Positions 1 to 10,136 of a DNA stretch of 64,000 bases are shown here, in pieces (the first letter of the stretch is position 1; each line of letters starts with the position of its first letter). This DNA comes from Fidelibacterota bacterium (GTDB lineage: Bacteria > Fidelibacterota > UBA2242 > JAFGTP01): assembly GCA_016934035.1 (NCBI GenBank), contig JAFGTP010000054.1:359872-423871 (forward strand), given 5' to 3'. The notes below the pieces were generated by a model that ran no database searches, was not told the origin of the DNA, and saw only the letters and a list, made by a program, of their open reading frames with translations. The translations under genes and the position numbers were made by a program.

Positions 1-23
1 AGAAACAAACAAATAATTATAGA

Positions 24-33
24 AAAAAGGAGA
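24..33 (+). promoter_or_regulatory. Ribosome binding site of ilvC
   Basis: The stretch AAAAAGGAGA ends five bases before the ATG at 39. It supports that start and shows the gene is complete at its 5' end, although the operon promoter and any ilvBN genes would lie outside the window. Confidence 0.6.
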
Positions 34-38
34 TTGAA

Positions 39-1040
39 ATGTCTATCAAAATGTATTATGACAAAGATGCAAAAACAGAAATATTAAAATCCAAAACCAT
101 TGCGGTCATCGGGTATGGAAGTCAGGGACATGCCCAGGCCCAGAACCTCAGAGAAAGCGGATATCATGTGATCGTCAGTGAAGTTCCGGGAACTGCAAAC
201 TATGTTTTGGCTGAAAAGCATGGTTTCAGGCCAATGAGTGCTGCACAAGCGGCAAAAGAAGCTGACATTATTCAGATTTTACTTCCTGATGAAGTGCAAA
301 AAAGAGTTTATGAAGCAGAGATCAAAGAGCAGTTGGCTGCTGGTAATGCTCTGGTCTTTTCCCATGGTTTTAATATCCATTTCGGACAGATCATTCCTCC
401 GGCTGATGTTGATGTCTATATGGTCGCACCCAAAGGCCCGGGCCACCTGGTAAGAAGAGAATATGAAGTGGGTGCCGGCGTCCCGGCCCTGATTGCTGTT
501 TACCAGGATGCTTCCGGACAGGCACAAGCGATGGCCCTGGCGCATGCCTGTGGTATCGGTGCTGGGCGTGCCGGAATCATTGAAACAACATTTCGCGAAG
601 AAACAGAAACCGACCTTTTTGGTGAACAGGCTGTGTTGTGCGGGGGAGTCTCCGAATTGATCAAAGCCGGGTTTGATACTCTGGTTGATGCGGGGTACAA
701 ACCTGAAATCGCCTACTTTGAGTGTCTGCATGAAATGAAATTGATTGTCGACCTCTTTTATGAAGGGGGCCTGGCGGGAATGAATTATTCTGTCAGCGAT
801 ACGGCTGAGTACGGCGGCTATGTCAGCGGACCTCGTGTCATTGATGCCGGAGCCAGAGCACGGATGAAAGAGATCCTGACGGATATTCAAAAGGGAAAAT
901 TTGCCCGGGAATGGATTCTTGAAAACCAGGCCGGCAGACCCGGTCTCAATGCTCTGAGACGTGAGCATGATGAATTGCTACTTGAAAAAACCGGCCGGGA
1001 ACTTCGAAAAATGATGGCCTGGCTCAATAAAAAAGGATAA
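39..1040 (+). CDS. ilvC: Ketol-acid reductoisomerase
   Basis: Converts 2-acetolactate or 2-aceto-2-hydroxybutyrate to the dihydroxy acids of valine/leucine and isoleucine synthesis. At 333 aa it is a short, class I enzyme. The Rossmann motif [13 protein letters not shown] lies at residues 25-37. The Mg-binding acidic residues are visible as D192 and E196 (in ETDLFGEQ) and E228 and E232 (in YFECLHEMK). In the beta2-alphaB loop (about residues 46-56) the usual Arg and Ser contacts for the NADPH 2'-phosphate are absent, and Glu48 sits at the end of beta2. I infer NADH preference or dual use. It is the first gene of the ilvC-cimA-leuACDB run, nine bases before cimA. The family assignment is certain; the cofactor inference is not. 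Confidence 0.97.
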   Translation: MSIKMYYDKDAKTEILKSKTIAVIGYGSQGHAQAQNLRESGYHVIVSEVPGTANYVLAEKHGFRPMSAAQAAKEADIIQILLPDEVQKRVYEAEIKEQLAAGNALVFSHGFNIHFGQIIPPADVDVYMVAPKGPGHLVRREYEVGAGVPALIAVYQDASGQAQAMALAHACGIGAGRAGIIETTFREETETDLFGEQAVLCGGVSELIKAGFDTLVDAGYKPEIAYFECLHEMKLIVDLFYEGGLAGMNYSVSDTAEYGGYVSGPRVIDAGARARMKEILTDIQKGKFAREWILENQAGRPGLNALRREHDELLLEKTGRELRKMMAWLNKKG

Positions 1041-1049
1041 AAATCAATC

Positions 1050-2612
1050 ATGAAGAACAAAGTCAAAGTCTTTGACACCACTTTGCGCGACGGCACCCAG
1101 GCGGAAAACATTTCACTCTCCGCCGAGGACAAATTGCACATAGCCCAAAAACTGGATGAATTCGGTGTGGATTATATCGAAGGTGGCTGGCCCGGTTCAA
1201 ACCCCAAAGATATGCAGTTTTTTGAACTGGCAAAAAAAACAACCTTTAACCATGCCAAAATCTGTGCTTTCGGTTCCACCAAACGGGCCAAATTTGCTGT
1301 AGAGGAAGATCCCAATATTCAGGCGTTGATCGAAGCCGATACACCGGCAATTTCCATCTTTGGAAAAACCTGGCTGTTGCATGTCGAAAAAGCTTTAAAA
1401 ATTTCGCCGGAAGAAAACCTGGGGCTTATTCGCGAAAGTATTGAATATCTCAAGAAAAATGGAAAAGAAGTGATTTATGACGCTGAACATTTTTTTGACG
1501 GATACAAAGACGATGCGGATTATGCAATCCGGACTTTGCTCGAAGCCGAAAAAGCTGGCGCTGACCTGATCGCCCTCTGTGACACCAACGGTGGCAGTCT
1601 GCCATCAGAAGTATCGGAAATTGTAAAAGTTGTCAGGGGCAAAGTATCCACTCCCTTAGGAATTCATGCTCACAATGACAGTGGTCTGGCCGTGGCCAAT
1701 TCCATTGTTGCGGTTCAGGCCGGAGTGACCCAGGTGCAGGGGACCATCAATGGTTATGGTGAACGTTGTGGAAATGCCAATCTTTGCGAAGTGATTCCAA
1801 ACCTCCAGTTGAAAGCTGGGTACTCCCTGGTTCCCGAAGAAAATATGAAATTGCTGACCCATGTTTCGCATTATGTCAGTGAAGTGGCCAATCTCTCCCA
1901 TCCGAACAATCTGCCATTTACCGGAAAATCAGCCTTTGCCCACAAAGGCGGTGTACATGTCAGTGCCGTGATGAAAGATTCCAGCAGCTATGAGCATATG
2001 GACCCGGAAGTGGTGGGCAATAAACGACGGGTACTGGTTTCTGACCTGTCCGGCCAGAGCAATATCAAATACAAAGCCGAAGAACTCAATATTGACATCA
2101 ACGCCCATCAGGACAAAATCTCCGAGATTGTTCAAACGTTGAAAGAAAAGGAAAACGAAGGCTATCAATATGAAGCAGCGGAAGGCTCCCTGAAATTGCT
2201 GATCAAAAAAATCACTGGTGAATACCAGGAATTTTTCACATTGAAAGGCTTTCGTATTTTGATAGAAAAAGATGAAAACGGTGACGTGCGCTCTGAAGCC
2301 ACCGTGCGCATGGATGTGGATGGCGAATTTGAACATTCCGCAGCAGAAGGAAACGGTCCGGTCAATGCCCTGGACAAGGCCCTGAGAAAAGCTTTGACGA
2401 AATTTTATCCGAAAATCAAGAAGATGAAACTATCGGATTACAAAGTGAGGGTACTGGATGCCAGGGAAGCCACCGGTGCCAAGGTACGGGTCCTGATCGA
2501 CTCCACCAATTCCACCGGCAGCTGGGGTACGGTGGGCGTCTCTGAAAACATCATTGAAGCCAGTTGGGAAGCTCTGACTGAAAGTATCTCCTATTATCTT
2601 CATAAAACCTGA
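1050..2612 (+). CDS. cimA: (R)-citramalate synthase
   Basis: Condenses pyruvate and acetyl-CoA to citramalate, the first step of the threonine-independent isoleucine route. The 520-aa length matches the CimA (TIGR00977-like) branch of the alpha-isopropylmalate synthase family. Residues 1-280 form the HMGL-like TIM barrel, with the DTTLRDGTQAE metal/substrate motif near the N-terminus and the metal-binding HAHND motif near residue 208. The last roughly 130 residues are the LeuA dimerisation/allosteric domain, the usual site of end-product feedback. Citramalate is processed by the LeuCD and LeuB enzymes encoded downstream, which fits its place in this operon. A true LeuA follows at 2802, so this gene is the distinct paralogue. 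The alternative reading, a second isopropylmalate synthase, is less likely because the N-terminal motif and QAENIS context are CimA-like. Confidence 0.93.
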   Translation: MKNKVKVFDTTLRDGTQAENISLSAEDKLHIAQKLDEFGVDYIEGGWPGSNPKDMQFFELAKKTTFNHAKICAFGSTKRAKFAVEEDPNIQALIEADTPAISIFGKTWLLHVEKALKISPEENLGLIRESIEYLKKNGKEVIYDAEHFFDGYKDDADYAIRTLLEAEKAGADLIALCDTNGGSLPSEVSEIVKVVRGKVSTPLGIHAHNDSGLAVANSIVAVQAGVTQVQGTINGYGERCGNANLCEVIPNLQLKAGYSLVPEENMKLLTHVSHYVSEVANLSHPNNLPFTGKSAFAHKGGVHVSAVMKDSSSYEHMDPEVVGNKRRVLVSDLSGQSNIKYKAEELNIDINAHQDKISEIVQTLKEKENEGYQYEAAEGSLKLLIKKITGEYQEFFTLKGFRILIEKDENGDVRSEATVRMDVDGEFEHSAAEGNGPVNALDKALRKALTKFYPKIKKMKLSDYKVRVLDAREATGAKVRVLIDSTNSTGSWGTVGVSENIIEASWEALTESISYYLHKT

Positions 2613-2663
2613 TTTTTGTAAAAGGAATTGACCACGAAAAGATCAGTGTTTTGGTAAGTGATT

Positions 2664-2693
2664 GGCCTCGTTTCCAAATTCCTTTCGAGGGCC
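2664..2693 (+). promoter_or_regulatory. Hairpin between cimA and leuA
   Basis: GGCCTCG (2664-2670) pairs with CGAGGGCC (2686-2693) with one bulged base, inside the 189-bp gap before leuA. No U-run follows, so it is not a standard terminator. It may be an attenuator-like or mRNA-stability structure. I see no leader peptide rich in leucine codons. Functional assignment is inference only. Confidence 0.3.
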
Positions 2694-2801
2694 TTATTGA
2701 CATTTCCAATTCAAGACTGGGTGGATAGGTAGCAATAATATCAGAAAGATCGTTTCACAAGTGGCACATTTTTTACAAAAATGAAAAGAAAGATATGAAA
2801 T

Positions 2802-4343
2802 ATGAAAAGAATTAAAATATTCGATACAACCTTACGGGATGGGGAACAGAGTCCCGGCGCCTCTTTGACCATTATGGAAAAAGTGGTCATGGCCAAGCAA
2901 CTGGCCCGGCTGGGGGTGGATGTCATTGAAGCCGGATTTCCGATTGCATCGGAAGGTGATTTTGAGGCGGTCAAAGCCGTGGCCCAGAGCGTCAAAGGTC
3001 CAATTATCTGCGGGCTGGCCCGGGCCAATGAAAAAGACATTCGTCGGTGCTGGGATGCGGTGAAATATGCGGAGAAACCGCGAATTCATACTTTTATCGC
3101 AACCTCAAAAGTCCATCGGGATGCCAAACTTCGCAAAACCAAAGAGGAAATTATTGCCATTGCCGTGGAGGCTGTAAAATTTGCAAAATCCCTTTGCGAT
3201 GATGTGGAATTTTCACCGGAAGATGCCGCCCGTACTTCACTGGATTATATGAGTGATGTAGTGAAAGCAGTCATTGAGGCTGGCGCTACAACCATCAATA
3301 TTCCTGATACCGTCGGGTACGCTGAACCCAAAGAATTTGGAGACCGCATCCGGTATTTGCTGGAAAAGGTACCATCGGCCGGTAATGTCACGATTTCTGT
3401 CCATTGCCACAATGATCTGGGAAATGCGGTTGCAAACTCCCTGTCAGCTGTGGAAAATGGTGCCACCCAGGTTGAAGGCTGCATGAATGGAATTGGCGAA
3501 CGGGCCGGCAATGCCTCCCTGGAAGAGGTGGTCATGAACCTCCATACCCGCAGAGATTATTTCCAGGCAATCACCGCTATTCATACCCCGGAATTGTATA
3601 AAACCAGTAAACTGCTGTCGGACCTGACAGGGTTGGCTGTTGCCCGAAATAAAGCCATTGTGGGAGAAAATGCCTTTGCCCATGAGGCCGGCATTCATCA
3701 GCATGGTGTCCTTGCCAATAAAGAAACCTATGAAATCATGACACCTGAATCTGTGGGCTGGAAAGGAAACAATATTGTTATCGGCAAACATTCCGGGAAA
3801 CATGCCATTTCCGCCCTTTTGAAAGAGGAAAGAATTGACGTCACAGCAGAGCAACTGTTTCTGATTACAGAAAAAGTCAAAGGATTGGCCGATAAGCAAA
3901 AAGATGTGGAACGGGATGATGTTATCGCCATTGCCCGCGATTTGGTTTTGGAGGTATCCGAAGAAAAGCAGATCATCGACCTCGTGGAATATAATGTTAC
4001 CACAGGCAACAATATTATGCCAACAGCCTCGATCAAACTGATGGTAAAAGGCGAAATGAAAATCGCTGCAGGAATCGGTGACGGTCCCATTGATGCGGCC
4101 GGAAACGCCATTTGCAAGCTGATTGACAATTCACTGAAACTGGAAGATTATCACCTCAAAGCTATTACCGGCGGGACGGATGCTTTGGCTGATGTCAGTG
4201 TCAAAATGTCGGATAAAGAAGGCCACCTGTTTTCCGGTCGCGCAGTTGATGAAGATGTGATTACCGCTTCTGTAAAGGCCATTATCAAAGCCATTAACAA
4301 AGGTTTCAATGACAGAGAAAAAAAACTTTCACAGGAGAGTTGA
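2802..4343 (+). CDS. leuA: 2-isopropylmalate synthase
   Basis: Condenses 2-ketoisovalerate with acetyl-CoA, the committed step of leucine synthesis. The 513-aa protein has the HMGL-like barrel (residues 1-270) beginning with DTTLRDGEQSPGASL, and the metal-binding HCHNDLGNAVANS motif near residue 202. A linker subdomain follows (HEAGIHQHGVL, near residue 293). The C-terminal regulatory domain (about 385-505) is the known leucine-binding feedback region. It sits between cimA and leuC on the same strand. The 189-bp gap before it is larger than others in the operon and could hold an internal promoter, though I cannot identify one with confidence. Confidence 0.96.
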   Translation: MKRIKIFDTTLRDGEQSPGASLTIMEKVVMAKQLARLGVDVIEAGFPIASEGDFEAVKAVAQSVKGPIICGLARANEKDIRRCWDAVKYAEKPRIHTFIATSKVHRDAKLRKTKEEIIAIAVEAVKFAKSLCDDVEFSPEDAARTSLDYMSDVVKAVIEAGATTINIPDTVGYAEPKEFGDRIRYLLEKVPSAGNVTISVHCHNDLGNAVANSLSAVENGATQVEGCMNGIGERAGNASLEEVVMNLHTRRDYFQAITAIHTPELYKTSKLLSDLTGLAVARNKAIVGENAFAHEAGIHQHGVLANKETYEIMTPESVGWKGNNIVIGKHSGKHAISALLKEERIDVTAEQLFLITEKVKGLADKQKDVERDDVIAIARDLVLEVSEEKQIIDLVEYNVTTGNNIMPTASIKLMVKGEMKIAAGIGDGPIDAAGNAICKLIDNSLKLEDYHLKAITGGTDALADVSVKMSDKEGHLFSGRAVDEDVITASVKAIIKAINKGFNDREKKLSQES

Positions 4344-4409
4344 AAAAAGAGTCACCTTCCATCAGATATTGGATCGATAGGTGACTGCTGAAAAGAAAAG
4401 GAGTGTACG

Positions 4410-5678
4410 ATGGGAAGTACAATAACTGAAAAAATCCTTGCAAAACATTGCAACCAAGATACCGTCAGCCCGGGCCAGCTGATCAATGCTGACATAGATG
4501 TGATAATGTGTCATGATGTAACCACCACACCCGCCCTGACTATGCTGGAAGAAAAGGGATTAACTGAAATCGCTCGTCCGGACAGCATTGTCGTGATACC
4601 CGACCATTTTGTCCCCAATAAGGATATCAAGTCGGCTGACATGGTAGCCCGTATTCGACGCTGGGTAAAAGCCAATCAAATTCAAAAATTTTACGACCTT
4701 GGCAGACATGGTGTATGTCATGGCATTTTGCCGGAGCAGGGCCATGTAGCGCCCGGACTGACGATTATTGGTGCTGACAGCCACACCTGCACCCATGGAG
4801 CATTGGGTGCTTTTTCAACCGGAATCGGCAGTACAGACCTGGCGGCTGCCATTGCTACCGGTAAATTATGGTTCAAAGTACCGGAATCAATATTGTTCAA
4901 CCTCAAAGGAAAATTGCCAGAAGGCGTCTATTCCAAAGATGTGATTCTCGAAATCATCACTCGTATTGGAGTTGACGGAGCTCTTTACAAGGCGATGGAG
5001 TTCCGGGGTGAACTGATTGATTCATTGTCCATTGAAGCCAGAATGACCATTTGTAATATGGCCATCGAAGCCGGTGGAAAATCAGGCATTATCGAGGCTG
5101 ATGACAAAACGCTGGCATATTTAAATGGCCGCTACAAAGGCGAGTTTGAAGTGGTCACAAGCGATCCCGATGCTGAATACTCAAAAACCTATGATATCGA
5201 TGTTTCGGCTCTGGAACCGGTGGTGAGTTTTCCGCACCTGCCGAGCAATGGCAAAAAAATAAGCGAGATTCGCGAAGATGTAAAACTTGACCAGGCTTAC
5301 CTTGGCAGCTGTACCAACGGACGAATAGAAGATTTGCGCATTGCTGCTGAAATCCTGAAAGGTCGAAAATGCCATCCCGAAACAAGAATGATCGTTGTTC
5401 CTGCAACCACTGATATCTGGAAACAAGCCAGCAAAGAGGGCCTGATTGATATCTTTATGGAAGCCGGGGCCACAGTGACGGCAGCCACATGTGGTGCTTG
5501 CCTGGGTGGCCATAATGGAATTCTGGCTGCCGGTGAAAAATGTATCAGTTCCACCAACAGAAATTTTGTTGGACGCATGGGCAGCCCAAAATCGGAAGTT
5601 TATCTCGGCAGCCCGGCAACTGTGGCCGCTTCCGCCATTGCGGGGCAGATTACCGATCCGAGGAAGTATTTACAGTAA
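4410..5678 (+). CDS. leuC: 3-isopropylmalate dehydratase, large subunit
   Basis: The 4Fe-4S subunit that isomerises 2- to 3-isopropylmalate. It probably also converts citramalate to methylmalate for isoleucine, given cimA upstream. Its 422 aa match the shorter LeuC/HacA-like subfamily. Cluster ligands are visible as Cys in GSCTNGR and the two Cys of TCGACLGG, and the substrate-binding [15 protein letters not shown] segment is intact. An AAAAGGAG ribosome binding site precedes the ATG. leuD follows after a structured gap of about 200 bp (5679-5885), wider than the usual leuC-leuD junction. Confidence 0.95.
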   Translation: MGSTITEKILAKHCNQDTVSPGQLINADIDVIMCHDVTTTPALTMLEEKGLTEIARPDSIVVIPDHFVPNKDIKSADMVARIRRWVKANQIQKFYDLGRHGVCHGILPEQGHVAPGLTIIGADSHTCTHGALGAFSTGIGSTDLAAAIATGKLWFKVPESILFNLKGKLPEGVYSKDVILEIITRIGVDGALYKAMEFRGELIDSLSIEARMTICNMAIEAGGKSGIIEADDKTLAYLNGRYKGEFEVVTSDPDAEYSKTYDIDVSALEPVVSFPHLPSNGKKISEIREDVKLDQAYLGSCTNGRIEDLRIAAEILKGRKCHPETRMIVVPATTDIWKQASKEGLIDIFMEAGATVTAATCGACLGGHNGILAAGEKCISSTNRNFVGRMGSPKSEVYLGSPATVAASAIAGQITDPRKYLQ

Positions 5679-5798
5679 ATTGAAATCGGAGGTTTGAAAA
5701 TTAAATTGCCAGGCAGGCCATGAGGATAGCGGTTGAGACACCGGGAAGCGTCTTTGCTGATGTCCGGGCCTTTGAGGCAAATTTATTATCCGTTAAAT

Positions 5799-5814
5799 CC
5801 GCGCTGGTTCGCGG
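5799..5814 (+). repeat. CCGCG/CGCGG hairpin, part of a short dispersed repeat
   Basis: CCGCG (5799-5803) and CGCGG (5810-5814) form a hairpin. Read on the minus strand, the 24-25 bases around it match the sequence starting at 10136 (TTTAGCCGC core, 19 of 23 aligned bases by eye). This indicates a small repeat shared between the leuC-leuD gap and the pepD-rocD gap. Confidence 0.4.
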
Positions 5815-5823
5815 CTAAACTAT

Positions 5824-5867
5824 CCGCCCCTTTGATCTCATCTTGAAAAAGAGGGGGTGAGGGGCGG
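5824..5867 (+). promoter_or_regulatory. Strong hairpin just upstream of leuD
   Basis: CCGCCCCT (5824-5831) pairs perfectly with AGGGGCGG (5860-5867). The structure ends eight bases before the AGGAGA ribosome binding site of leuD (5875-5880). No U-run follows. It could tune leuD translation or protect the downstream mRNA, which is inference. Confidence 0.4.
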
Positions 5868-5885
5868 TTGAAACAGGAGATCAAT

Positions 5886-6368
5886 ATGTGTGCAAAAGCT
5901 CATGTTTATAGAAGAGACCACATCAATACCGATGAAATAATTCCGGCCCGCTACCTGAATGATGACACAGAAGCGGCACTGGCAAAACATGCGATGGAAG
6001 ACCTGGATGTGAATTTTATAAAAACGGTCGCCCAGGGAGACTTTGTTATTGCCGGTGAAGATTTTGGTTGCGGTTCATCCCGTGAACACGCTGTCTGGGC
6101 CCTGCGAGGCGCCGGCGTCAAAGTGGTGGTGGCTGATAGTTTCGCGAGAATTTTTTATCGCAATTGCCTGAACAACGGCTTTCTGGCTATTGAATGCAAA
6201 GGATTGTCGCAAAAAGTTGATTCCGGCGATGAAATGGAGATTGATGTAACCAATAGTGTACTGACAAATAAAACCAAAGGTAAAGAATACAGATTCATTC
6301 CGCTGCCACAATTTGCTTTGGACATTATTGAAGCCGGTGGTTTGCTGGATTACGTTGGGAAAAAATGA
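5886..6368 (+). CDS. leuD: 3-isopropylmalate dehydratase, small subunit
   Basis: The swivelling-domain partner of LeuC. From the ATG at 5886 it is 160 aa. This start is preferred because AGGAGA lies five bases upstream, whereas the in-frame TTG at 5868 overlaps the hairpin at 5824-5867 and has no better site. The N-terminal [15 protein letters not shown] and the [13 protein letters not shown] motif (contacting the substrate carboxylates in this family) are intact. The subunit works with LeuC on isopropylmalate and probably on citramalate. leuB follows after a gap of about 100 bp. Confidence 0.95.
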   Translation: MCAKAHVYRRDHINTDEIIPARYLNDDTEAALAKHAMEDLDVNFIKTVAQGDFVIAGEDFGCGSSREHAVWALRGAGVKVVVADSFARIFYRNCLNNGFLAIECKGLSQKVDSGDEMEIDVTNSVLTNKTKGKEYRFIPLPQFALDIIEAGGLLDYVGKK

Positions 6369-6462
6369 ATTAGGATTTTTGGTTATCAGGGGAAAACTTC
6401 GAAATGGAAGTTCTTTGCAAAACCTAAACACCTTATAACCTAAATATCAAAACACCTAATAA

Positions 6463-7557
<1,095 letters not shown>

Positions 7558-7589
7558 AGTATAAGGTGAGAAAAAGTGAAAATTTTTTG

Positions 7590-7622
7590 AGGCGATAGCT
7601 GTGAAGTTGTCGCCTTTTTTAT
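7590..7622 (+). terminator. Intrinsic terminator of the ilvC-leuB operon
   Basis: AGGCGATAG (7590-7598) pairs with TTGTCGCCT (7607-7615), including wobble pairs, and is followed by a run of T. It lies 32 bases after the leuB stop. Confidence 0.8.
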
Positions 7623-7685
7623 TGTTCAATGGTAGCTTTTCAAAATTTTCCTACTCTTTACAAAATTTTAAATTTGCACCCAATG

Positions 7686-7816
7686 AATAACGTCAGTTTG
7701 ACCGGCGCCTTTTTGACCAATTTCACAGTTTCCAACCACAGGTGATAATTCGCTTTATCGCTGAGGAACCGGAAAAGTGACAATAGGAATGGTCACCTAT
7801 GGCATATTTCTTATGA
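7686..7816 (+). repeat. Dispersed double-hairpin repeat, copy 1 (repeat A)
   Basis: About 130 bp, starting AATAACGTCAG and ending near TTTCTTATGA. Shared blocks with the copies at 13113-13232 (same strand) and 44384-44508 (opposite strand) include the CAATTTCAC segment, the TTTATCGCTGAGGAACC segment and AATAGGAATGGTCACC. Two small hairpins are recognisable in the better-preserved copies: GCGATAA/TTATCGC and GTGACAAT/ATTGTCAC. It lies downstream of leuB, in the gap between convergent genes, and directly abuts the palindromic element at 7817. Confidence 0.75.
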
Positions 7817-8204
7817 TATAATGATTTTCAAAATAAATGTCTGATCTCTGGACTCTGTTGCGAAAGTCTTCAAATATCTGTCATTGTCTGCAATTCAACA
7901 TAACCCTAGATGTCATGCATTTTATGAACGACTTTTTGCTAATGGAAAAGAACATAACGTTGTCAGGGTAGTAACTATGAATAAATTAATGAAGCAAATA
8001 TTTGCGATTGGTAAGTATAACCGGAATTATGATCCAAATAATTCATTCATTGCTTGATTTTTAACACAGTACATTCTGAACCTTATGAAGAATCTCAGTG
8101 ACATGGAAAGGAGATACTTCACTTCGTTCAGCATGACAACTTCGGATTTCTGAATTGACTTTTGAAACAGAGTCCTTTGGACATTACTTTTGCAAAACAC
8201 TATA
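7817..8204. mobile_element. MITE-like palindromic element, copy 1 (repeat B), interrupted
   Basis: Ends are TATAATGATTTTC and AAACACTATA. About 50 bp of imperfect terminal inverted repeat is present, with the core GGACTCTGTTGCGAAAG at the left and TTTTGAAACAGAGTCC at the right. It matches the 198-bp copy at 44186-44383, including a 54-base block (8089-8142) that looks identical in both. This copy carries about 190 extra bases in the middle, which encode the tail of a transposase. No intact transposase is linked, so it looks like a non-autonomous element. Confidence 0.65.
7887..8057 (+). pseudogene. Relic of an IS110-family transposase, C-terminal end
   Basis: Reading from 7887 in frame to the TGA at 8055-8057 gives about 56 residues, including NPRCHAFYERLFANGKEHN, then TMNKLMKQIFAIGKYNRNYD. 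This pattern (Asn-Pro, then FYERL, Gly-Lys, then a Met-x-Lys-Leu-hydrophobic stretch, then Tyr-Asp-Pro) is what I know from the C-terminus of IS110/IS1111-type (transposase_20) proteins. The catalytic DEDD domain is missing. It lies inside the palindromic repeat B, between sequence that is contiguous in the other copy. I see it as a decayed insertion remnant. Confidence 0.6.
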
Positions 8205-8292
8205 AATGCAATAGACCCGGATTACGTATCAGTAAAAGTATATATGGATTGTAACGAGTTTTAACTTGTGAAATGGAATTTCCCTTAAAAAG

Positions 8293-8370
8293 AGGCATTA
8301 GCCACTAAACTGTTATAGGGCTAATGTCCTGATTTGAGATTAAAGATAGTCCACGGCTTAAAAGTCGTGG
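8293..8370 (+). repeat. Two tandem hairpins, possible IS200/IS605-type end relic
   Basis: AGGCATTAGCC (8293-8303) pairs with GGGCTAATGTCCT (8318-8330) with one bulge. CCACGGCTT (8351-8359) pairs with AAGTCGTGG (8362-8370). Compact hairpins of the second type mark the ends of IS200/IS605 elements, but no TnpA or TnpB coding remnant is seen nearby, so the origin is uncertain. Confidence 0.3.
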
Positions 8371-8481
8371 TAATACAAAGAGAGTAAAAATCCTACGGTG
8401 TAATTTGGGTTTAAATTGTCTTCGGGATTATCTCAATTCTATTGTATTTCCTTGTAAAACCGAAGAATGAAAAGAAAGGAA

Positions 8482-8533
8482 AAAATTCAGCATCAAAGCC
8501 TTTTTTACACGGATCTAAGTCTTGCTGAATTTT
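8482..8533. repeat. Perfect 11-bp inverted repeat
   Basis: AAAATTCAGCA (8482-8492) and TGCTGAATTTT (8523-8533) form a perfect inverted repeat with a 30-base loop. It lies in the gap between leuB and pepD. Its role is unknown. Confidence 0.4.
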
Positions 8534-8553
8534 CGGGTCAAACTCCTGCTATT

Positions 8554-8594
8554 TGAAAAAAAATAAGTGAGAAGTTGAATTCTCCTCACTTATT
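8554..8594 (-). terminator. Intrinsic terminator of pepD
   Basis: AATAAGTGAG (8562-8571) and CTCACTTATT (8585-8594) form a 10-bp stem. On the minus strand it is followed by a run of T, 49 bases past the pepD stop. Confidence 0.8.
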
Positions 8595-8642
8595 ATGATT
8601 TATTTTAAAAATTCTAAAGTAAATTTTTAAAAAAATAATTAA

Positions 8643-10109
8643 TTATTTTCCTTGTGCAGCGATCCTTTTCAGGGTCTCTTTGGTCAATTCCCAGAATTTA
8701 TTGACAGATTCGATGCCAACTTCTTCTGAAGGTGAATGCGGGTTGTGAATGTCGGGGCCGTAGGAAATCATATCCATTCCCGGTCTGGTTTCACCGATAA
8801 TTCCACATTCAAGGCCGGCATGAATTGCCGCAGATTCAGTTTTGGTCCCGAACAGTTCTTCGTAGGTCTGAGACATAATTTTTAGGATTTTTGATTCCGG
8901 GTTTGGGTTCCATCCGGGATATCCGCCATGATGTTCGGCTTTGCAACCAGCCAGTTCAGCAGTTGCTTTGACTTTGGCGGCCAGTTCATTTTTGGCTGAT
9001 TCCACAAAACTTCTTTGTGAAGTGAGAATTTCCAATCCTTCATCAGCTTTGACAATCGCCAAATTGGTAGAAGTTTCTACCACACCGGGCATGGCCGCAC
9101 TCATCTGTTTGACACCGTGAGGAATGGCTTTGATGAGGTTCATGAATGTTTTTTTGAACTCTGCTGCAAATACTTTTGCAGGATAATCTGCTAATTCTTC
9201 CACTGCCAGTTTTGCAACATTTTCTGATAATTTGTATTCAGCATTGATTACTGCTTCGCATTCTGCAACCTGTGCCTGGATGGCAGCAACATCTTCTGCT
9301 TTGGCCAGGAATTTACATTCGGCTTCACGGGGAATGGCATTGTGCTTGGTGCCGCCTTCAAAGAAATAGAGATCAACACCAAATTTTTCATCCAATGCTG
9401 CCAGAACTCTGTTCAACTGAACGATGGCATTGGCTCTCATTTTGTGAATGTCAAGTCCGGAGTGTCCGCCTTTGAAACCTTCGATATAAAAGCGCAGTGC
9501 TTTTTTACCGGCCGGTGCGTCAACTTTTGCGATTTCCTTTGTTATATGGGTATCTTTTCCGCCGGCACAACCCACGAAAAGGACGCCATCTTCTTCAGAG
9601 TCGCCATTGAGAAGAATGTCGGCTGTGACGAATCCGGGTTTCAGGGCATTGGCGCCGGTGAGTCCGGTTTCCTCATCAACGGTAAAGAGAAATTCCATGG
9701 GTGGATGGACCAGGTCTTTGGATTCCATGACCAGAAGCGCTGCAATCACACCGACACCATTATCGGCGCCGAGTGTGGTTCCCTGTGCTCTGACGTAGCC
9801 ATCTTCCACTTTCATTTTGATCGGGTCTTTACGGAAATCATGGTCGACATCCTTATTTTTTTCACAGACCATATCCATATGTCCCTGCATACAGACTGTC
9901 GGTGCTTTTTCATATCCCGGTGTCGCAGGTTTCCGGACAAGTACGTTGCCTACTTCGTCCTGTACCACCGGAAGATCCAGGTTTTTAGCAAAATCTACCA
10001 GCCAGGCTGCAACCTGTTCTTCATGTTTGGATTCTCTTGGAATCTGGTTGAATTCATAAAATAATTTCCAGAACCGTTCCGGTTTTAGGCCTTCGAATAC
10101 ATAACTCAT
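8643..10109 (-). CDS. pepD: Aminoacyl-histidine dipeptidase (M20 family)
   Basis: A cytosolic zinc dipeptidase of the PepD type that cleaves Xaa-His and other unblocked dipeptides. The length of 488 aa matches the family. M20 metal ligands are seen in order: His in MQGHMDMVCEK, Asp in LGADNGVGV, and the Glu pair in DEETGLTGA. A His late in the sequence (AAIHAGLECG) completes the site. There is no signal peptide. It is transcribed on the minus strand after rocD with a gap of about 100 bp, so the two may be co-transcribed, linking peptide breakdown with amino acid catabolism. The ATG at 10109 follows a GGGAGAG ribosome binding region. Confidence 0.93.
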   Translation of the reverse strand: MSYVFEGLKPERFWKLFYEFNQIPRESKHEEQVAAWLVDFAKNLDLPVVQDEVGNVLVRKPATPGYEKAPTVCMQGHMDMVCEKNKDVDHDFRKDPIKMKVEDGYVRAQGTTLGADNGVGVIAALLVMESKDLVHPPMEFLFTVDEETGLTGANALKPGFVTADILLNGDSEEDGVLFVGCAGGKDTHITKEIAKVDAPAGKKALRFYIEGFKGGHSGLDIHKMRANAIVQLNRVLAALDEKFGVDLYFFEGGTKHNAIPREAECKFLAKAEDVAAIQAQVAECEAVINAEYKLSENVAKLAVEELADYPAKVFAAEFKKTFMNLIKAIPHGVKQMSAAMPGVVETSTNLAIVKADEGLEILTSQRSFVESAKNELAAKVKATAELAGCKAEHHGGYPGWNPNPESKILKIMSQTYEELFGTKTESAAIHAGLECGIIGETRPGMDMISYGPDIHNPHSPSEEVGIESVNKFWELTKETLKRIAAQGK

Positions 10110-10136
10110 AGCTACTCTCCCGTTTTTTTTTAGTTT

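Noticed and set aside
279..968. Long minus-strand frame opposite ilvC (229 codons)
   Set aside because: It lies entirely within the well-supported ilvC gene, has no family resemblance, and is an antisense shadow.
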